From: Cloeon dipterum
Taxonomy: Eukaryota > Arthropoda > Insecta > Ephemeroptera > Baetidae
Assembly: GCF_949628265.1 (NCBI RefSeq)
Contig: NC_088786.1
Span: forward strand, 21,101,681-21,165,680
DNA length: 64,000 nt
Reading direction: 5' to 3'
Position numbers and translations under genes: made by a program. Below are positions 51,100-63,317 of this stretch, piece after piece. Under the pieces are notes generated by a model, which ran no database searches, was not told where the DNA came from, and saw only the letters and a list, made by a program, of their open reading frames with translations. Position 1 is the stretch's first letter. Each line of letters opens with the position of its first letter.

Positions 51100-51740
51100 G
51101 GCCGCTGGACTGGTACGCGCGCGCTAAAAATAAGCCGCAACTTCTTTCAACTCTGGCCGTCCGCTTCTGATCAGAATACATAAAATCCACACTCTGGCCT
51201 CAATGGTAAACAATCCCACGTTTCGCTACCGTTATAGCGCAAAAATACGCTTCATGCGATCTCAGGGTGGGTAATTGGGTCAGCACGCGCGCTCGATTTT
51301 CTTCATAGACACGAGGGAAATATTTCACAGTAAAAGTCATTTTTCTTTTCAATAAAATTCGACGTGGAAAATATTTTTGTTTTCCTGCTGCCGGCAACGT
51401 CTCACGGGAGGATCGGCCCGCGATCGATGGCGTGTGTTTTCTGTATATTTATGTGTGCTGGCTGCTACACGGCGGTGGCGGCGGCGGCAGGCGAAAAGTG
51501 TTAGGTGCGGTGTTTCTGTGTGTGGTGTCGGCCCGGCCCGGCCCGGTGCGGTGCGGTGTGCGTGTGTATGCAAACACACGCGATCGACACCCCGTCGTTG
51601 TCGTCAGAGGCACACGCCCTTAGAGCAACCCCGTCTAATTTCCAGTTTGTTCCGGAGCCAGGTCTGCCGGGGTCCCCTGAGGCCGGACCCTCCTTGTCCT
51701 TATTAATGAGCGCGCCGCATCCGCCTGCAGCACACATAAA
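51100..51740 (+). promoter_or_regulatory. GC-rich block, candidate promoter or 5' UTR exon of the Ly6 gene
   Basis: The Ly6 start codon at 53043 sits three bases after an acceptor (CTCGGCAG), so an untranslated first exon must lie upstream. This block is the nearest GC-rich candidate: it has a MEF2-type CTAAAAATAA at 51124-51133, a GCCCG/GTGCG short repeat near 51530-51560 and long Arg/Cys-coding frames due to composition. The assignment is inference. Confidence 0.3.
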
Positions 51741-52129
51741 CTCGATTTTCACAAAATTCAGTCAACAATTTGCAATCTTATTTATCGAACCTGACGAAAT
51801 CTCACGGCCTGGATGGAAAAATTGGCTCGAGGTCAAGCAAACTCAACGAAATTTATAACAGAATTTAGTCTTTACCAGTAGATTGCATAAATTATTTTTA
51901 CGAAATGTTCTTTTCTGTGGGTTTTACGGGTAAGTTTCGGAAAATTTAGAAACCTCAGTATCTCATCTCCCCGGGGTACAATTTCAAAAAATGAGGTAAG
52001 CTTTGAATTCTTCTCGCCAAGCCGCATTGAACTAACACTAAATTTGATGTCCTAGGTCAAGGCCAAGTAAGCGTACATTTTTGGAAACGAGATGAGCTTC
52101 CAGGATTTTTTAATTTATTATGCTTAAAA

Positions 52130-52750
52130 ATTGTCCCGAGACGAGTGAAAAATTTCAGAGTTGTATTCTTCTTCGTTTACGAGGAATTTTACGCTTCGAA
52201 ACTCGAAAAACACGAATTGTTAGATTTTTTCGTGTTTTTGAAATATGGTCAACTCCAAATCTCGGGTTCTTAGCCGTCAGAATTGCCAAAACTGCACACT
52301 GTTAGACTCGTCTCGACCTCCCCTGATCAGCCGAAGGGTTCATGGGGTGATTTTCCGCCACTCCCCTTAGTTACTAAAATTCAACCCCCATGAAAAAAGC
52401 AAAAACTTTTATAACGCAGTAATTTTTTTTATTATTTTGCCTTTAATTCCAAACTACTGTTTTAATTTTTAAATTAGGCATGGGAAGGAGGGTGCGTAGT
52501 AGAATATTTTGCTGTTAAAATTGTAGCAGGGGTGTTGAAAGGGGTGGGGACCAACTAAACCCTTCAGTTGGTCGAGACGAGTATGCAGGTTTTGCGGTTC
52601 TGATGCTTAAGCCCGAGTCTTGAAGTTGACTATAGTTGCAAAACGAGAAAACTACGAAACAAATTGTCACACAAATTCACACAACTTTAAAGCAGTACAT
52701 TTTCGAAGCTCAAAAATCCAGCGCGTGTTTCGATAAAATTTAAATTACAA
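52130..52750. repeat. Palindromic repeat, MITE- or foldback-like
   Basis: Two inverted arms of about 150-190 bp flank a spacer of about 250 bp. The left arm ends ACTCGTCTCGACC at 52306-52318; the right arm starts GGTCGAGACGAGT at about 52570. The arms remain alignable outward through GCAGTTTTGGCAATTCT / CAGGTTTTGCGGTTCT and a GAGTTGACCATA / AAGTTGACTATA block. A third, single copy is at 57369. No coding capacity is seen. Confidence 0.6.
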
Positions 52751-53042
52751 ACCAAAATTGACAGTAGTGACCTTAGATTTTGATCTCTATGACTTTTCAT
52801 TTGGTGATAGTTCATTCGGGCTCGGCGACATAAATTCAAAGCTTACCTTATTTTACAGAGGTCTCAAAGTTTTCCAAAATTGTCCCGTAAAACCCGTAAT
52901 TTTTCTAGTAAAGACTGATTTCTGGTGTGAATTTCGCAGAGTTTACATTTGACCTCTTGCAAATTTTGTCCTCCGACCCGTGACATTTCATCACTTCTAC
53001 ATTTTCTAACTTTCAATCTCTTTACTTTTTGCTCGGCAGCAA

Positions 53043-54896
53043 ATGGAGGCGCCAGGGTTGCTGTTTCTGCTGGTCTTCCTCGCCGTCATTGGTGGTGAGC
53101 ACGTGCGCCACTTAATTGGGCAAGGAACCCCGTTGACTCGCTTGATTGGTTGAAGGTTGGTTCACCGCTGTGGCGAGCATTGACTGCTTTAAGTGCATCT
53201 CCATCGGGGGTAACAACCCCGAGTGCGACGACCCCTTCCACAATAATTACTCCACTACCATCCTCGAGTCACCATGCATGGGTGGCAGGAAGGGCAGGAA
53301 CGGACTCTTCCCGGCCACTGCCTGCATCAAACTTGCCGGAGTTTATGGTATTTCTAATATTTAATTTCCTTATAAAGGACATTATTTTTTCTCTCATTTC
53401 CCGCATTGGCAAAAAACATCACGAAACTAATCAATTATAAATTAATTTTATTTGCAATGTTTCTACTTTCGATTTAAATGGCACATTTTCTGGAATACTA
53501 ATATGCTTTGGTAAAAATGTCGATGGAAATGTCATAATTATTAACAAGGATACATCAAATGGAAAAGATGCAGAGCATTTTTTTTAAAAAAATAATCGAA
53601 GTTGATACTTTTAGTAAATTCTTGCAAATTGAAAAAGGTAACAAAAGAAAAATCTATAAATAGGACTTTCATGCCTACTTGATTATTTAAAAAAAAATCT
53701 AAAAATTTCATAACTTTTATTTGGCTTTTTAAAGTACTTCTTGCATGCCATTGAAAAGAATAAGTCATGTGAGCTTATATTTCATGTTGGAAAGGCTTAG
53801 GAGTTATTTGAAAAGTTTGAGAATAGCTTAACATTTCATTTTTCTGGATATTTCATAGAAAAAAACTGATGCCAAAATCAATCAACAAAACAGACTTGCC
53901 ATTCGTGAAAACATTATTTGAGTGGAAAACCGATCAAAAATGATATCGGGCTAAAAATTATAACTACCAATTTCAATGGTTTAAGACTGATTCTGAAAAT
54001 ATTAAAGCGCGATTTAAATGGCTTTTGAAATTTCTCAATTGATTGATTAGGCTCAGAAAAAATATACCAAGTCTTAGAAAAGTTCAAAACACTCCTGATA
54101 CGAGAACTAATTAATCACATCTGAAGTTTACTTTTTACGAAATATTTACTCCGCAACTCTTGAGACTCCCCTGGGGGTACCCGCTGTAATCCGTAAGACT
54201 TTGCACAACTTTGCTAATTAGGTTTCAGTTGGGCAGTAAAACCAGAGTAATTTCTTCGTTAAAAGAGTCAGTTCTGTTTATTAAGATTTTTTATTGCAAA
54301 ATAAAGCAGTAATAAAGCTCCAAACTAGCAGCTTTGCTTACTATTTCCATCCTGAAAAAAATAAACACAATAAAGAACACAGAAAGTTAACTGAACGATA
54401 TTGAACGAACAAATAATTAATAAAGAGTCCAAACCGCCCTGTGACTTGTTTCTCTTTCACGTGTGTGTATTCACATAATGGTCTCACTCGCGCACAGAAA
54501 ATGGTCCAATAAATAAGTGTTTCGGGAGTCCTCTTTCTCTTTCTTTCTTTCTTTCTCTCACTTGCGAAATAAAATAATAGTCTGTTGGGGTGCTGCAGAG
54601 GACAACGGGGTGCAGTTGACGGTGCGCGGGTGCGCCCTGGACAGCGGCACCCTCACTACCGACACAGAGATCATCCGCATGTCGCACTGCGGCGGCTTCT
54701 ACCTCGACGACCGGTGCGTGGCTCGCAATGAATGACCTTGCGTTGACCTCTGCGTGACCTTTTATTTGGCAGGTACATCCGCGGCTGCCTGCAGAGCTGC
54801 TCCGACTTTGACGCGTGCAACGGAGCGCCGCCTTCGACGCGGGCCGCGTGGACCACGCTCGCGGCCGCCCTCTGGCTGACTAGGGGCGCCTGCTGA
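53043..54896 (+). CDS. Quiver/sleepless-like Ly6 GPI-anchored protein (160 aa)
   Basis: Four coding exons in phase: 53043-53094, 53156-53347, 54599-54713 and 54773-54896; 160 residues. A signal peptide ([17 protein letters not shown], then GWFTAVAS) is followed directly by IDCFKC, the start of a three-finger Ly6/quiver domain. Cysteines follow in the quiver spacing: [51 protein letters not shown]. The tail after ACNGAPPS is hydrophobic ([10 protein letters not shown]), as expected for a GPI-attachment signal. Family members modulate potassium channels and nicotinic receptors at the neuronal surface; which paralogue this is cannot be told. Intron 2 (53348-54598) is 1.25 kb and holds a TTTC microsatellite. 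The coding end overlaps that of cnc on the other strand. Confidence 0.88.
54533..54560 (+). repeat. TTTC microsatellite
   Basis: A pyrimidine run of TTTC units lies about 40 bp upstream of Ly6 exon 3, close enough to act as part of its polypyrimidine context. Confidence 0.85.
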
Positions 54897-57800
54897 GCTC
54901 GGGGCCCCCCTTGGGGGGCTCCTCCTTGCGCGGCACCAGCAGCACCGAGCCGTCGGCCGCCTGCTGCAGGCTGAACTCATACGGCGAGTATGGACGACCT
55001 TCTGGATCACGTAATGCCTGCAACACGACACACGAAACCGTTTTTGTCAACGAATATATTATACTGGATCAAATCATGAAAATGCACTCGACCACTGTTT
55101 CTCTTTTTCATTGAATCGAACGTGTTTTATTTCTTTTTCTCCTTCCACGATGTCTAGTTTTTAAGGATAAGGGAACCTCGAGTTCATTCCGATTTGATAT
55201 GCAAATTTTGTTCCTCAAATGAGTTCACTTAATTGATGTTTAAGTTTTCAAAATAGTACTGCTTTTGAGGCTACGGAATAAAAATTTTTTAAAGAAAAAC
55301 CACAAAATCAATTTAATTCAAATTTAATTTAATCCTGACGGTTTTAGGTAAAATTAACTCTCCTTGAGGAGTCATATCAATTGATGAATCATATTTGACG
55401 TTTCAAAAATCTCGGAGATATCACCATAAACGCGACTCCGTGCGCCTCTAATGATACATTTTTTTTTTAAATTTTATAATAATGCATATTCCTAAAACTG
55501 ATGAATATTTTTTGTCTCACTTGGGGCGCCAAAGAGGGAAGTAGTTACTTTAAATTTGCGTATGCATAGTAAATTAATATTGATACATGCATCAAAATTT
55601 ATTATTCAGATTAACAACAACTTGTTACAACATATTTAGTATATTTTTATATAAATATTTAATAGCATTAACGTCAAAAATTTAATTATTTATTTTACAC
55701 AATTTGAAAAAATTGCATAAAAACTGTTTAAAAGTTGCCAAATAAATACTTATTTTGCTCTTTTTATCCCTGTCCGAGGACTGGGAAGCGCGCGCACTGC
55801 ACTAGCACGAATGCTGAAACCCGGGTCCAAATAACACCGCGAACGGATAACATGGGCGCACCAGGCCGCACAGGGACCCAGCCCACTCAAGGGCCACTTG
55901 CCTCCGCACCGAGGACTGCATTGAATCGCTAGACATTTGTCCCATGAAGCCAAATCACGCATGCTGGAAAGGTGCAAACCAGCAAGTAGCGAGTCGGCGC
56001 CGGTGCGCCTCCCAGCCCGTTGAGCAATTTGAGTATTTCAAGTCACTAAAGTAACCACTTTTTTCCATCTCTGACATTGGGTAGCCAGTATTAAATCTCC
56101 GAACTGCTCAAATACCTCCCATTGCTTTGACACTCCCGAGAGTGCCTTTTTTAAATATTTATAACTGTTTAAGATCTACAAGCCGTAATTTGTTCCCAAG
56201 CGTAAAAAAGCAAGATTAAGTTAGATATTAAAAAATTAAAAATCAAACATTTTTTTTGTCAAGGAGACTCTGCATACCTTATTCCATAATGATTGGATAT
56301 GAATTGCGCCTAATTTAATGTAATATGGGAATCCCCTAAAGACGCCATTCGCTATGAAACTCGGAAATTATGCTAGATTGAAAATATTTATTGGACATTT
56401 TTTCCTAATTTGCATGTTGGAGCGAAACATGACCAGGATTTCCTTAAAAGAATTTCAATTTAACCCAAAATTATCAGACTTCGACCTATTGTCATTAAAG
56501 TTTGAACCCGAGGATTTGTTCATATGACATGCGTTACAGATAAAATCGGACATTTCTCGTTCATAAGTCATCTTTTTAGAAATGTCTAATTGCAGCCAAA
56601 TTTCATGGAATCAAAAGGAAAGAATTTATTCAGTCAGAACTACAAAGATTTCAAAATAAATTTACTAATAGAACAAAATTTAAATCTTTTCAAGAGATTA
56701 TTAAGATTAATGAGAGAGGAATTTCCGATTTTATCATCTTCTTTCAACCTAATTTCTCTTTTCATAGCATTGCAAATTATGTTATTCTGATAGGAAAATA
56801 AATTAGAGCTGAAATTATATAATTTTATTTAAATAATAGATATTATTAATTTTTTAAATATCCATAGATCACAGATGTTTTTTTCAAAATACAAATCTAG
56901 TTTTTTCGAGATATAGCAATATGTTTATCTCATTTTTCCTCGCAAAGCTACCAAATCACTTCAGCAGAATTCTACAACAAATGCTTTGTGAAACTGTTGG
57001 GAAGAGGTATTTTATAAATTAGGGCAACAAGAGACGATTAAAAGCTTGTACTATTTGATTATAATGTAAAGTAGAAGACAAATCTTTCTCCTGAAGGCGC
57101 AATCGCAGTCAGTGGTTTCATCCAAATACAGCTTAATATATTTTTCGAATTGTTTAAATTTTTCAATTTTTATTTTCTTCACTCAGCATTTTCTCAAATT
57201 TTCAAGCTCTACGTAACAAAACCACGCAAAACACGATTTCTATTCCACTCAAAAACAAACTGGAACCAACAATCGCTTTGTAAGGATGCTCAGGTTTTTT
57301 CTATCTCTTCATTGCAGTATTTCAATCAATCTTGAATAAATCACACATACCAAAAGGTGTTTGGAGAAGTCGAGACGAGTCAAAAATTGTGCAGTTTTGG
57401 CAGTTGCGAAGATTAGTAAACGAGATATGGCAGTGGCATTAATAACAAATCTCGAAAAATTCATGCCTTTCAAGTTTAACTCTTCGATACCTCACAAATA
57501 GTTCACAATTCTATCTTATGACTAATCTATCTTGATCTTGATCTTCAGGGCTTGAATCTTGAATCTTGCAAAGTTTTTTTATGTGTTATTTGTAAGCAAT
57601 TTATACTTATTTGAATAATTAATATAAACTATTGACTATTTATTTGCATATTTACAAAAAAAATTCTCACAGAAGAGTTGTTGCTCGTAAAAAATTAGGT
57701 AGTGAAGAAATCGCCTCAATATTCCAATTTGCAGCGGAGATCAAATAAAAATCCTAATTGGGAGTTCAAAATCTCACACATCTTCAGGTGCCGGATTCCA

Positions 57801-60800
57801 TTAGAACTTTAAAGCGCTATCTTGCTGAAACGTTTAGGGAATATGTTTTTTAAATGTCCTAATCAACGTAATGTAAAAATCAGAATGGACACGTTACTTT
57901 TTTTACTTCACGTAACAATTATCCTCAATTCTACCGTGCAATCAACCCTACAAAAGCTACAATTCTTACCTGGAAGACATGTCTGTAGAGCTGAGCGAAT
58001 TTGTCCTTGAGCTTCTGCCTCTCAGACTGCATTTGTTCTTTGTCCCTGAGTAAACGGTGCTTTCGGTGCCGCATCAGCTTCACCTCATCAGCCAAGCTCA
58101 GGATTTGGTCCAGCTTCCTCTTCCGACAGTTTTGTGCCGCAACCTGAGGGAGCATACAATTTTTAAGTGACGGAATTAATTGTCAGGTATCAGGTATTTA
58201 CCTTGTTTTTGCCGCGCCGGCGAATGTCCCTGATGAGAGAAAGTTGTGCTTCCGTAAGGTCGAACTTTGACAGTCTCTCGTTGAACTCGTCCATTGGCAG
58301 GTTAATAATGTCTTCCACGCTGATGGGCACATGCATTGAACGTGCCCGCTTTTCGTCTCGTGTCAGGTGCTCAGCGTCTTCTACTTTGAAATTTGAAAGA
58401 AAAAAACTCATCAAAGAAAATCTCATTCACGTAAAAAAGTGCAGATAAGTTTAAAAACAATAAAAATCGGATTCCAAGTATTGACAGTCAAGAGAAATTT
58501 AAAACTAACTTGACTGCTTGTTCTTGTCCCTCGTGGGTCGGCGGGGGTGTGGCGAGGGTTCGGGGAGGCCACCAGGCAGTTGGTACGTGTGGTTGTGGTT
58601 AACGTGATCCGCGAGAGCTGGGGTTGGAGGTTCTGGCCCGCCGAGGGGTCCGCGAGCACTACCAAAGTCTAGGCACTTGGGCTCGTTGGTTTCGTTGAAG
58701 TAGCGCTTGGCGAACATGTGATGCTTCTTCTGGGCGCCCGCACCGCCTCCAGGGGGCCCGCCAGGGCCCCCAGAGCCTCGCACGCCGCCGGCATAGGCAC
58801 CGCCGCTGTAGTCATAAGGTCGGTACTTGCAGCCGTTCTGACCAGTGGCACTGGAATGAGGATTTTAAGTTTATTATCAGGTGTCTTCATCAAGTTGGAA
58901 AAGTAAGAAAATATTTTTAACTTAATTGTTCAGATAGAAAATGGAAACAGGAATTATTCCTGCTTTCCCTTGTATACTGGCAGGACAGGAAAATTTCCTA
59001 ATCAAAGAATTTCCTAAAAAAAATTACATTTCAACTACTCCTTTTAAGATTTCATATATTTCATGTGTTCTTAAAAAAATCAGAATCTAGAAACAATTGC
59101 TAGGGCTGAAATTTAGAGGGGTTTTCATTCAATTGATATTTTGTTAACATAGATTATTTTTAGACTGGTTTTTATATGCGAAATAGACTTTAATAAATAG
59201 TTTTTGCTATCAGAAATTCAAATCTGGACCCATTTTTGATGCATCTCACATCCTTTGGTCGTTTCCCAAAGCACTTATCCCCAAAGCAATGACATATATT
59301 TTAACCGTTTTGACGATTTCCAAACTAGAGTATGAAAAACGAACAATTGGTGTAATACTAATTGAAATTGAGTCTGGATTTAAACTTCTGATGACAAAAA
59401 AAGAAAAATATTAAAAGACTCAAGCCTCAAGCGTCTTAATTAAGCTCAAAAACCCACCCCCTGAGGATTAGGTCCATGCTAATAAAGAGTTGGGCGACCT
59501 AGTTTAGGACAAGTCTTAAAAAATAACACAAAACCTACACCTCAAATAGAAACTAAATTTTGGACAAACCAGTAATCAAGGTACGAGTTTGAAGTGCTAG
59601 GTTCTGTTCCCCACGCGCGTTCTGAACCCATTGAGCTGACGGCGCTGTCACTTGAGCCATCGGCGTCACCAGCCGGCGCCGCGGCCCCAACGCCCACTCC
59701 TCCACTGGCAGTCGAGTTGTCCAACAAACGCATTGTGTACATTCCTGTGCCACATTTCTAACTGTTAGTCAAACAATCATGATTGGAGATGAATACACAT
59801 GCCTTCGTTCATGGCCATGTCAACTAGTTGCAACTCCTCGTCATTCAGGATGGAGGAAAAAAATCCCTCGGTTGAGGACTGGTTCATCGACTCGCCCCCA
59901 GAAGCATTCTGCAAGAAGTGAGGATGCTAATATGAATCATAGGGGTTGAGACGGACAGCCTTTAAACCAGAATACCTGATAGTAAAGCGAGTCGTGGTCA
60001 AGCTTGAAGGGTGCCTCCGACGAAGGGGCCATGCCCTCAGGGGCGCTCAGGTTCATGGACGCAGCCACCGCCGAGCCCAAGTGCGCTCCCGCTCCCGCGT
60101 TGCCACCACAGGCGCCCCCGGCGCCACGCATGCTTTCACGCACGCCGCAGAAGGAGCTGTTACCTTTAAAATAGAATGATAAAGTTAGGCTAAAATTCCA
60201 ATTATTTCAACTGCGAGGGAATTTATGGAATGAGGTGGTGTTTCCAGGAGAGATTTGATATACGGACTACAATTTTTAAATTGTTGTCGATGCTTCAGTT
60301 TGATTGTTTGATATGTTGTTCAGTTCATATGGAGGCGTAATAATCTCCGGGTTTCATGACAAAATTTTGAGGAGCCTCGGTTTTATTACATTCCCAATTG
60401 AGCCACTTTAACAACGCTAGTGAGACTCTGTATTGGTTTAGTAGTCTGCAAAATTTGCGTACCGTTGGAACGGCCAAATCGGGAGCTTTGATAATTGTTG
60501 TGACACTCTTTGGCCTATTACCGACCTTAGAGGCGCCATGACCAGGCACCAATATCGACAATCAAGAGCACAGAATTGGCATTTAAGGGACAAACCGGTG
60601 TCTATCTCATTAACATGTGAAGTCTGAATGCTAAAATTTTTGTATTGGGTACAAAACATTTCTCATTCCATTTAAAGATTATTTCCGAATTTAACTTTTC
60701 ATATTATTAAACCTTAAAATTGAAATTTTCCTTTAGATACATTAAGATCAGGAAATTAACTTTGAAATAAGGGAAAAACAATGATGTTGCACTGAATTTC

Positions 60801-61287
60801 AACTTCGTTCGAATAAATTGACAATTATTAAAACATTGCCAGGGTTTGAACCTCCAAGTCTTGACAAAAAAAATATGGGCAAAAACTAACTTTTATTTTA
60901 AAATTGTTTAATTTTAAAATAAAAGTGAACCTGCTAGCTAAAACCAAGTATTGAATCTTTCCACTTTATCCCTTGTTTTTTTCTAAATTTAAAAATTCCA
61001 TTGATAAATAAAAAATCAATCAATGACAGGCAAAACTCACCGAACAAAGGAGCTGTGGCGTTGAAGTCTGGCATCGGTGGCGGGGGTGCGAGGGATGCGT
61101 TGTGGAGGAGAACGGACCGGGGGTCAGCCAGGTAACTTGAAGGGAAGGGCTGGTGGTGGGGCGGCGGCGGGGGCAACACGTCAGCAGGGCCGACGGCGTC
61201 AAAGGCGACGCCGACGTCCACCCAGCCGCCTCCACTGCCTCCGACGCCGCTGCCGACTCCACCGCGGACCCCCATTGGCATTCGGCC
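54880..61287 (-). CDS. cnc: Cap-n-collar bZIP transcription factor (NRF family), 5' incomplete
   Basis: Eight in-phase exons are visible: 61041-61287, 59976-60163, 59803-59908, 59570-59744 (or ending 59585), 58510-58850, 58202-58383, 57970-58143 and 54880-55017, about 517 residues of the C-terminal part. The factor heterodimerises with small Maf and binds antioxidant-response elements; in insects it controls detoxification, proteostasis and head patterning. Diagnostic parts are [30 protein letters not shown], the CNC domain ([29 protein letters not shown]), the basic region [17 protein letters not shown], the zipper, and the NRF C-terminus [11 protein letters not shown] with VLLVPRK. The most upstream visible exon starts with a good acceptor, so at least one further 5' exon exists, probably outside the window; the KEAP1-binding end is not seen. 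The 55018-57969 intron is nearly 3 kb. Confidence 0.93.
55018..57969 (-). other. Long penultimate intron of cnc
   Basis: A 2.95-kb intron (donor GTAAGAA, acceptor GTTGCAG). It is AT-rich apart from a GC-rich patch at about 55770-56030, and carries one copy of the GTCGAGACGAGT repeat at 57369-57440. No supported gene lies inside. Confidence 0.8.
57369..57440 (+). repeat. Dispersed repeat copy related to the 52-kb palindrome
   Basis: GTCGAGACGAGT at 57369-57380 is followed by TGTGCAGTTTTGGCAGTT, matching the reverse complement of 52265-52318 over about 45 bp and then diverging. Confidence 0.6.
60400..60545 (-). mobile_element. Decayed transposon fragment with helix-turn-helix coding remnant, copy 2
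   Basis: In the cnc intron between 60164 and 61040. On the minus strand it reads [19 protein letters not shown], helix-turn-helix-like, and aligns with the copy at 41125-41290. The rest of a transposase is not found. Family assignment (Tc1/mariner-like) is inference. Confidence 0.5.
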
Positions 61288-63277
61288 CTGTGAAAAGACA
61301 GACAAACTTTGGTTAAGAGAGGAGATCCGAAAAAGGCATTTTTTTGCGCAGCAGCATCTCTCAACGGTACTCGTGGGCCACGCATTTGAGTGTCAAAGAT
61401 GCGTCAAGTGCGCTTGAGTTCATTGGCGAGAGAGAAAGAGGCAGCGAGATCATCTATAAAAGTGTTTTACGAGGGTGTGAAGAAGCGTACGGTAAAAAGT
61501 CACGCAGGTGGTCTTTCAGGACTTTATTTCATATTCACACTGTGGCTCGTAAACGTGTAATTTTTCAGTTTTTATTCGTGCCTGCGACAAAGAGTGGAAT
61601 TTACGATTGCCGCGAACGTGATCTTTTATAAAGTGCTGAACGCAGGAGTCGGTGCGCGCGGAGAGCCCTGAGAACGGACCTGAAGGTGCCTCCCCTCTCT
61701 GCTCTCGCGGCACCAGCGCAGCAGAGACAAGTGTTTGCTTTTGGTTCGCCCGCGGCGGCCTTCGAATCCTCCGTCTCTTTCTTTCTTTTCCCCATTGTGT
61801 GGAGCGCTGTGGCTTTTTGTGTTATATTTTTTCAACTCTCTGCATGCGAGTGCATTTGTGTGCGCGTCGCTTCTTGTCACTCACTCATCATCTCCCAACG
61901 CCAACAGATGAAGAAATAACAAAAAGCCCCCAACAAAAGTGTGCCAACCGACGCATTCAGCGGAGAGAAACAGATTTTTTATTTCGATCGTGCATTCAGG
62001 GTGCCATATGGTGCCCGTGTGTATGTGTGTGCTGTGCATGTTATTGTTGGCTTGGCTTGGCTGGCTCATTACGCCAAATTGCGTCTAGCGCCTGGTGCTG
62101 CCGCAGGTGAAATCGCTCGCGCAGCATGGCCGCCGCCGCCGCCGCAGCCGAATCGGCTAATGAGCCGCGGCCCCTCCACTTTTCCATTAGGCATGCGTTC
62201 CCACGGTCGTGCTATTTTCAAAAACACACACGACAGAAAATTTCTGAACCGGAAACCAAGGAAAATTCTCGAAAAGGTAGAGTGATTGATAAAAATGAGG
62301 AAAAGTAGCCTTATCGGATTTTTTCAACCGGCAATCCTTGATTTTTCTTCATGCGCCTATATAAAGGTGGTATTTTTTTCCTCAGATAAAAGAATATTTA
62401 CGAATCTGGTAATGATAACTATTAGCAATTTTTTACCCTGTTTTCAACCTGAAATACGACGATTCCCATTGTTTCAGACGGATTAAAATTTATTTTAATT
62501 AATCCCAAGACAGTTTCACGTACTTCTGCCGAGAATGTTGATACAAAAAATAATTAAAAAATTGTCATTTTATAGTTTAGTTCAAAAAATAGTACGAAAA
62601 TATCACGAATTTGGCTTGAACGTACATTTTGCTTTTCATGGATGGATAATTTGCCAAAATACTGATCAATTGAGACAGTTTATTGACAGCCATTTATCTT
62701 CCTCAAAAACCTGATTGTAAAATGACAGCTCAAGTAACAGGGGTAGAAATTTAAAATTTTAACTTTCATTTGACGGGGCTAGGAAAAATGTTCACTACAT
62801 TTTGATTAAAAAGTATCAAAGTTGCTATCCGTCTGAAGTTAAAATTAATAAACAAAATTCTATAGTAACAAAATTGTAATATTGATTTAATCAGGAAGCC
62901 AGAACAATGTGTACAGTAAAATTCCGGATTTCAATTTTAAAAACATTTTTTCTAGTTCAGGAATGACACTATATCTTGCTATTTTTGGTAGAAAGAGAAG
63001 CAGAGAAAAATATTAAAATCTCTGTTAATCCAAATCAATGATCAAAGATTTGCACCTCATGAAAAAATTCAGCTTCGATATTTTTAGAGTAAATTTATTT
63101 AATTGCAGCATTGGCATTGCATTTTAAAATGCAAACTGGAAAGTCAAATACATGTATCAACTAAAGCTCACCTTGGGATAAAAGTAAAACTTGCTTTATA
63201 TGTTTTGCTATATACATTGCACTGTTTCTCTCTTTTTTCGTCACAATCATTAAAAACATTCAATTTTTTTATTCTGT

Positions 63278-63280
<3 letters not shown>
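61288..63280. other. Upstream flank or intron of cnc
   Basis: Contains a GC-rich block at about 61620-62170 with a GCC repeat near 62127-62147 (an Ala-coding run on the plus strand). The remainder to 63280 is AT-rich and featureless. It is probably cnc intronic sequence; an alternative cnc promoter at the GC-rich block is possible. Confidence 0.4.

Positions 63281-63282
<2 letters not shown>

Positions 63283-63314
<32 letters not shown>
63283..63314 (+). repeat. CT dinucleotide microsatellite
   Basis: About fifteen uninterrupted CT units. Confidence 0.95.

Positions 63315-63317
<3 letters not shown>

Larger units (their letters stand above)
47254..53042. other. Gene-poor 5.8-kb interval with GC-rich islands
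   Basis: Mostly AT-rich and without supported genes. Exceptions listed separately are the islands at about 49230-49700 and 51100-51740 and the palindromic repeat near 52130-52750. A short motif, (T/C)GAGACA(A/G)ATC(A/G)AT(C/T)G(G/A)TG, occurs at 46884 (just before the interval, in NADK2 intron 4), 49926 and 50333. Confidence 0.5.

Noticed and set aside
51377..51858. Several overlapping plus- and minus-strand frames of 60-117 codons
   Set aside because: Arg/Cys/Pro-rich readings produced by short GC repeats; better explained as promoter or 5' UTR composition.
61601..62308. Frames around the GCC repeat, including a poly-Ala start on the plus strand
   Set aside because: Microsatellite-driven open frame, with no supporting exon structure on either strand.
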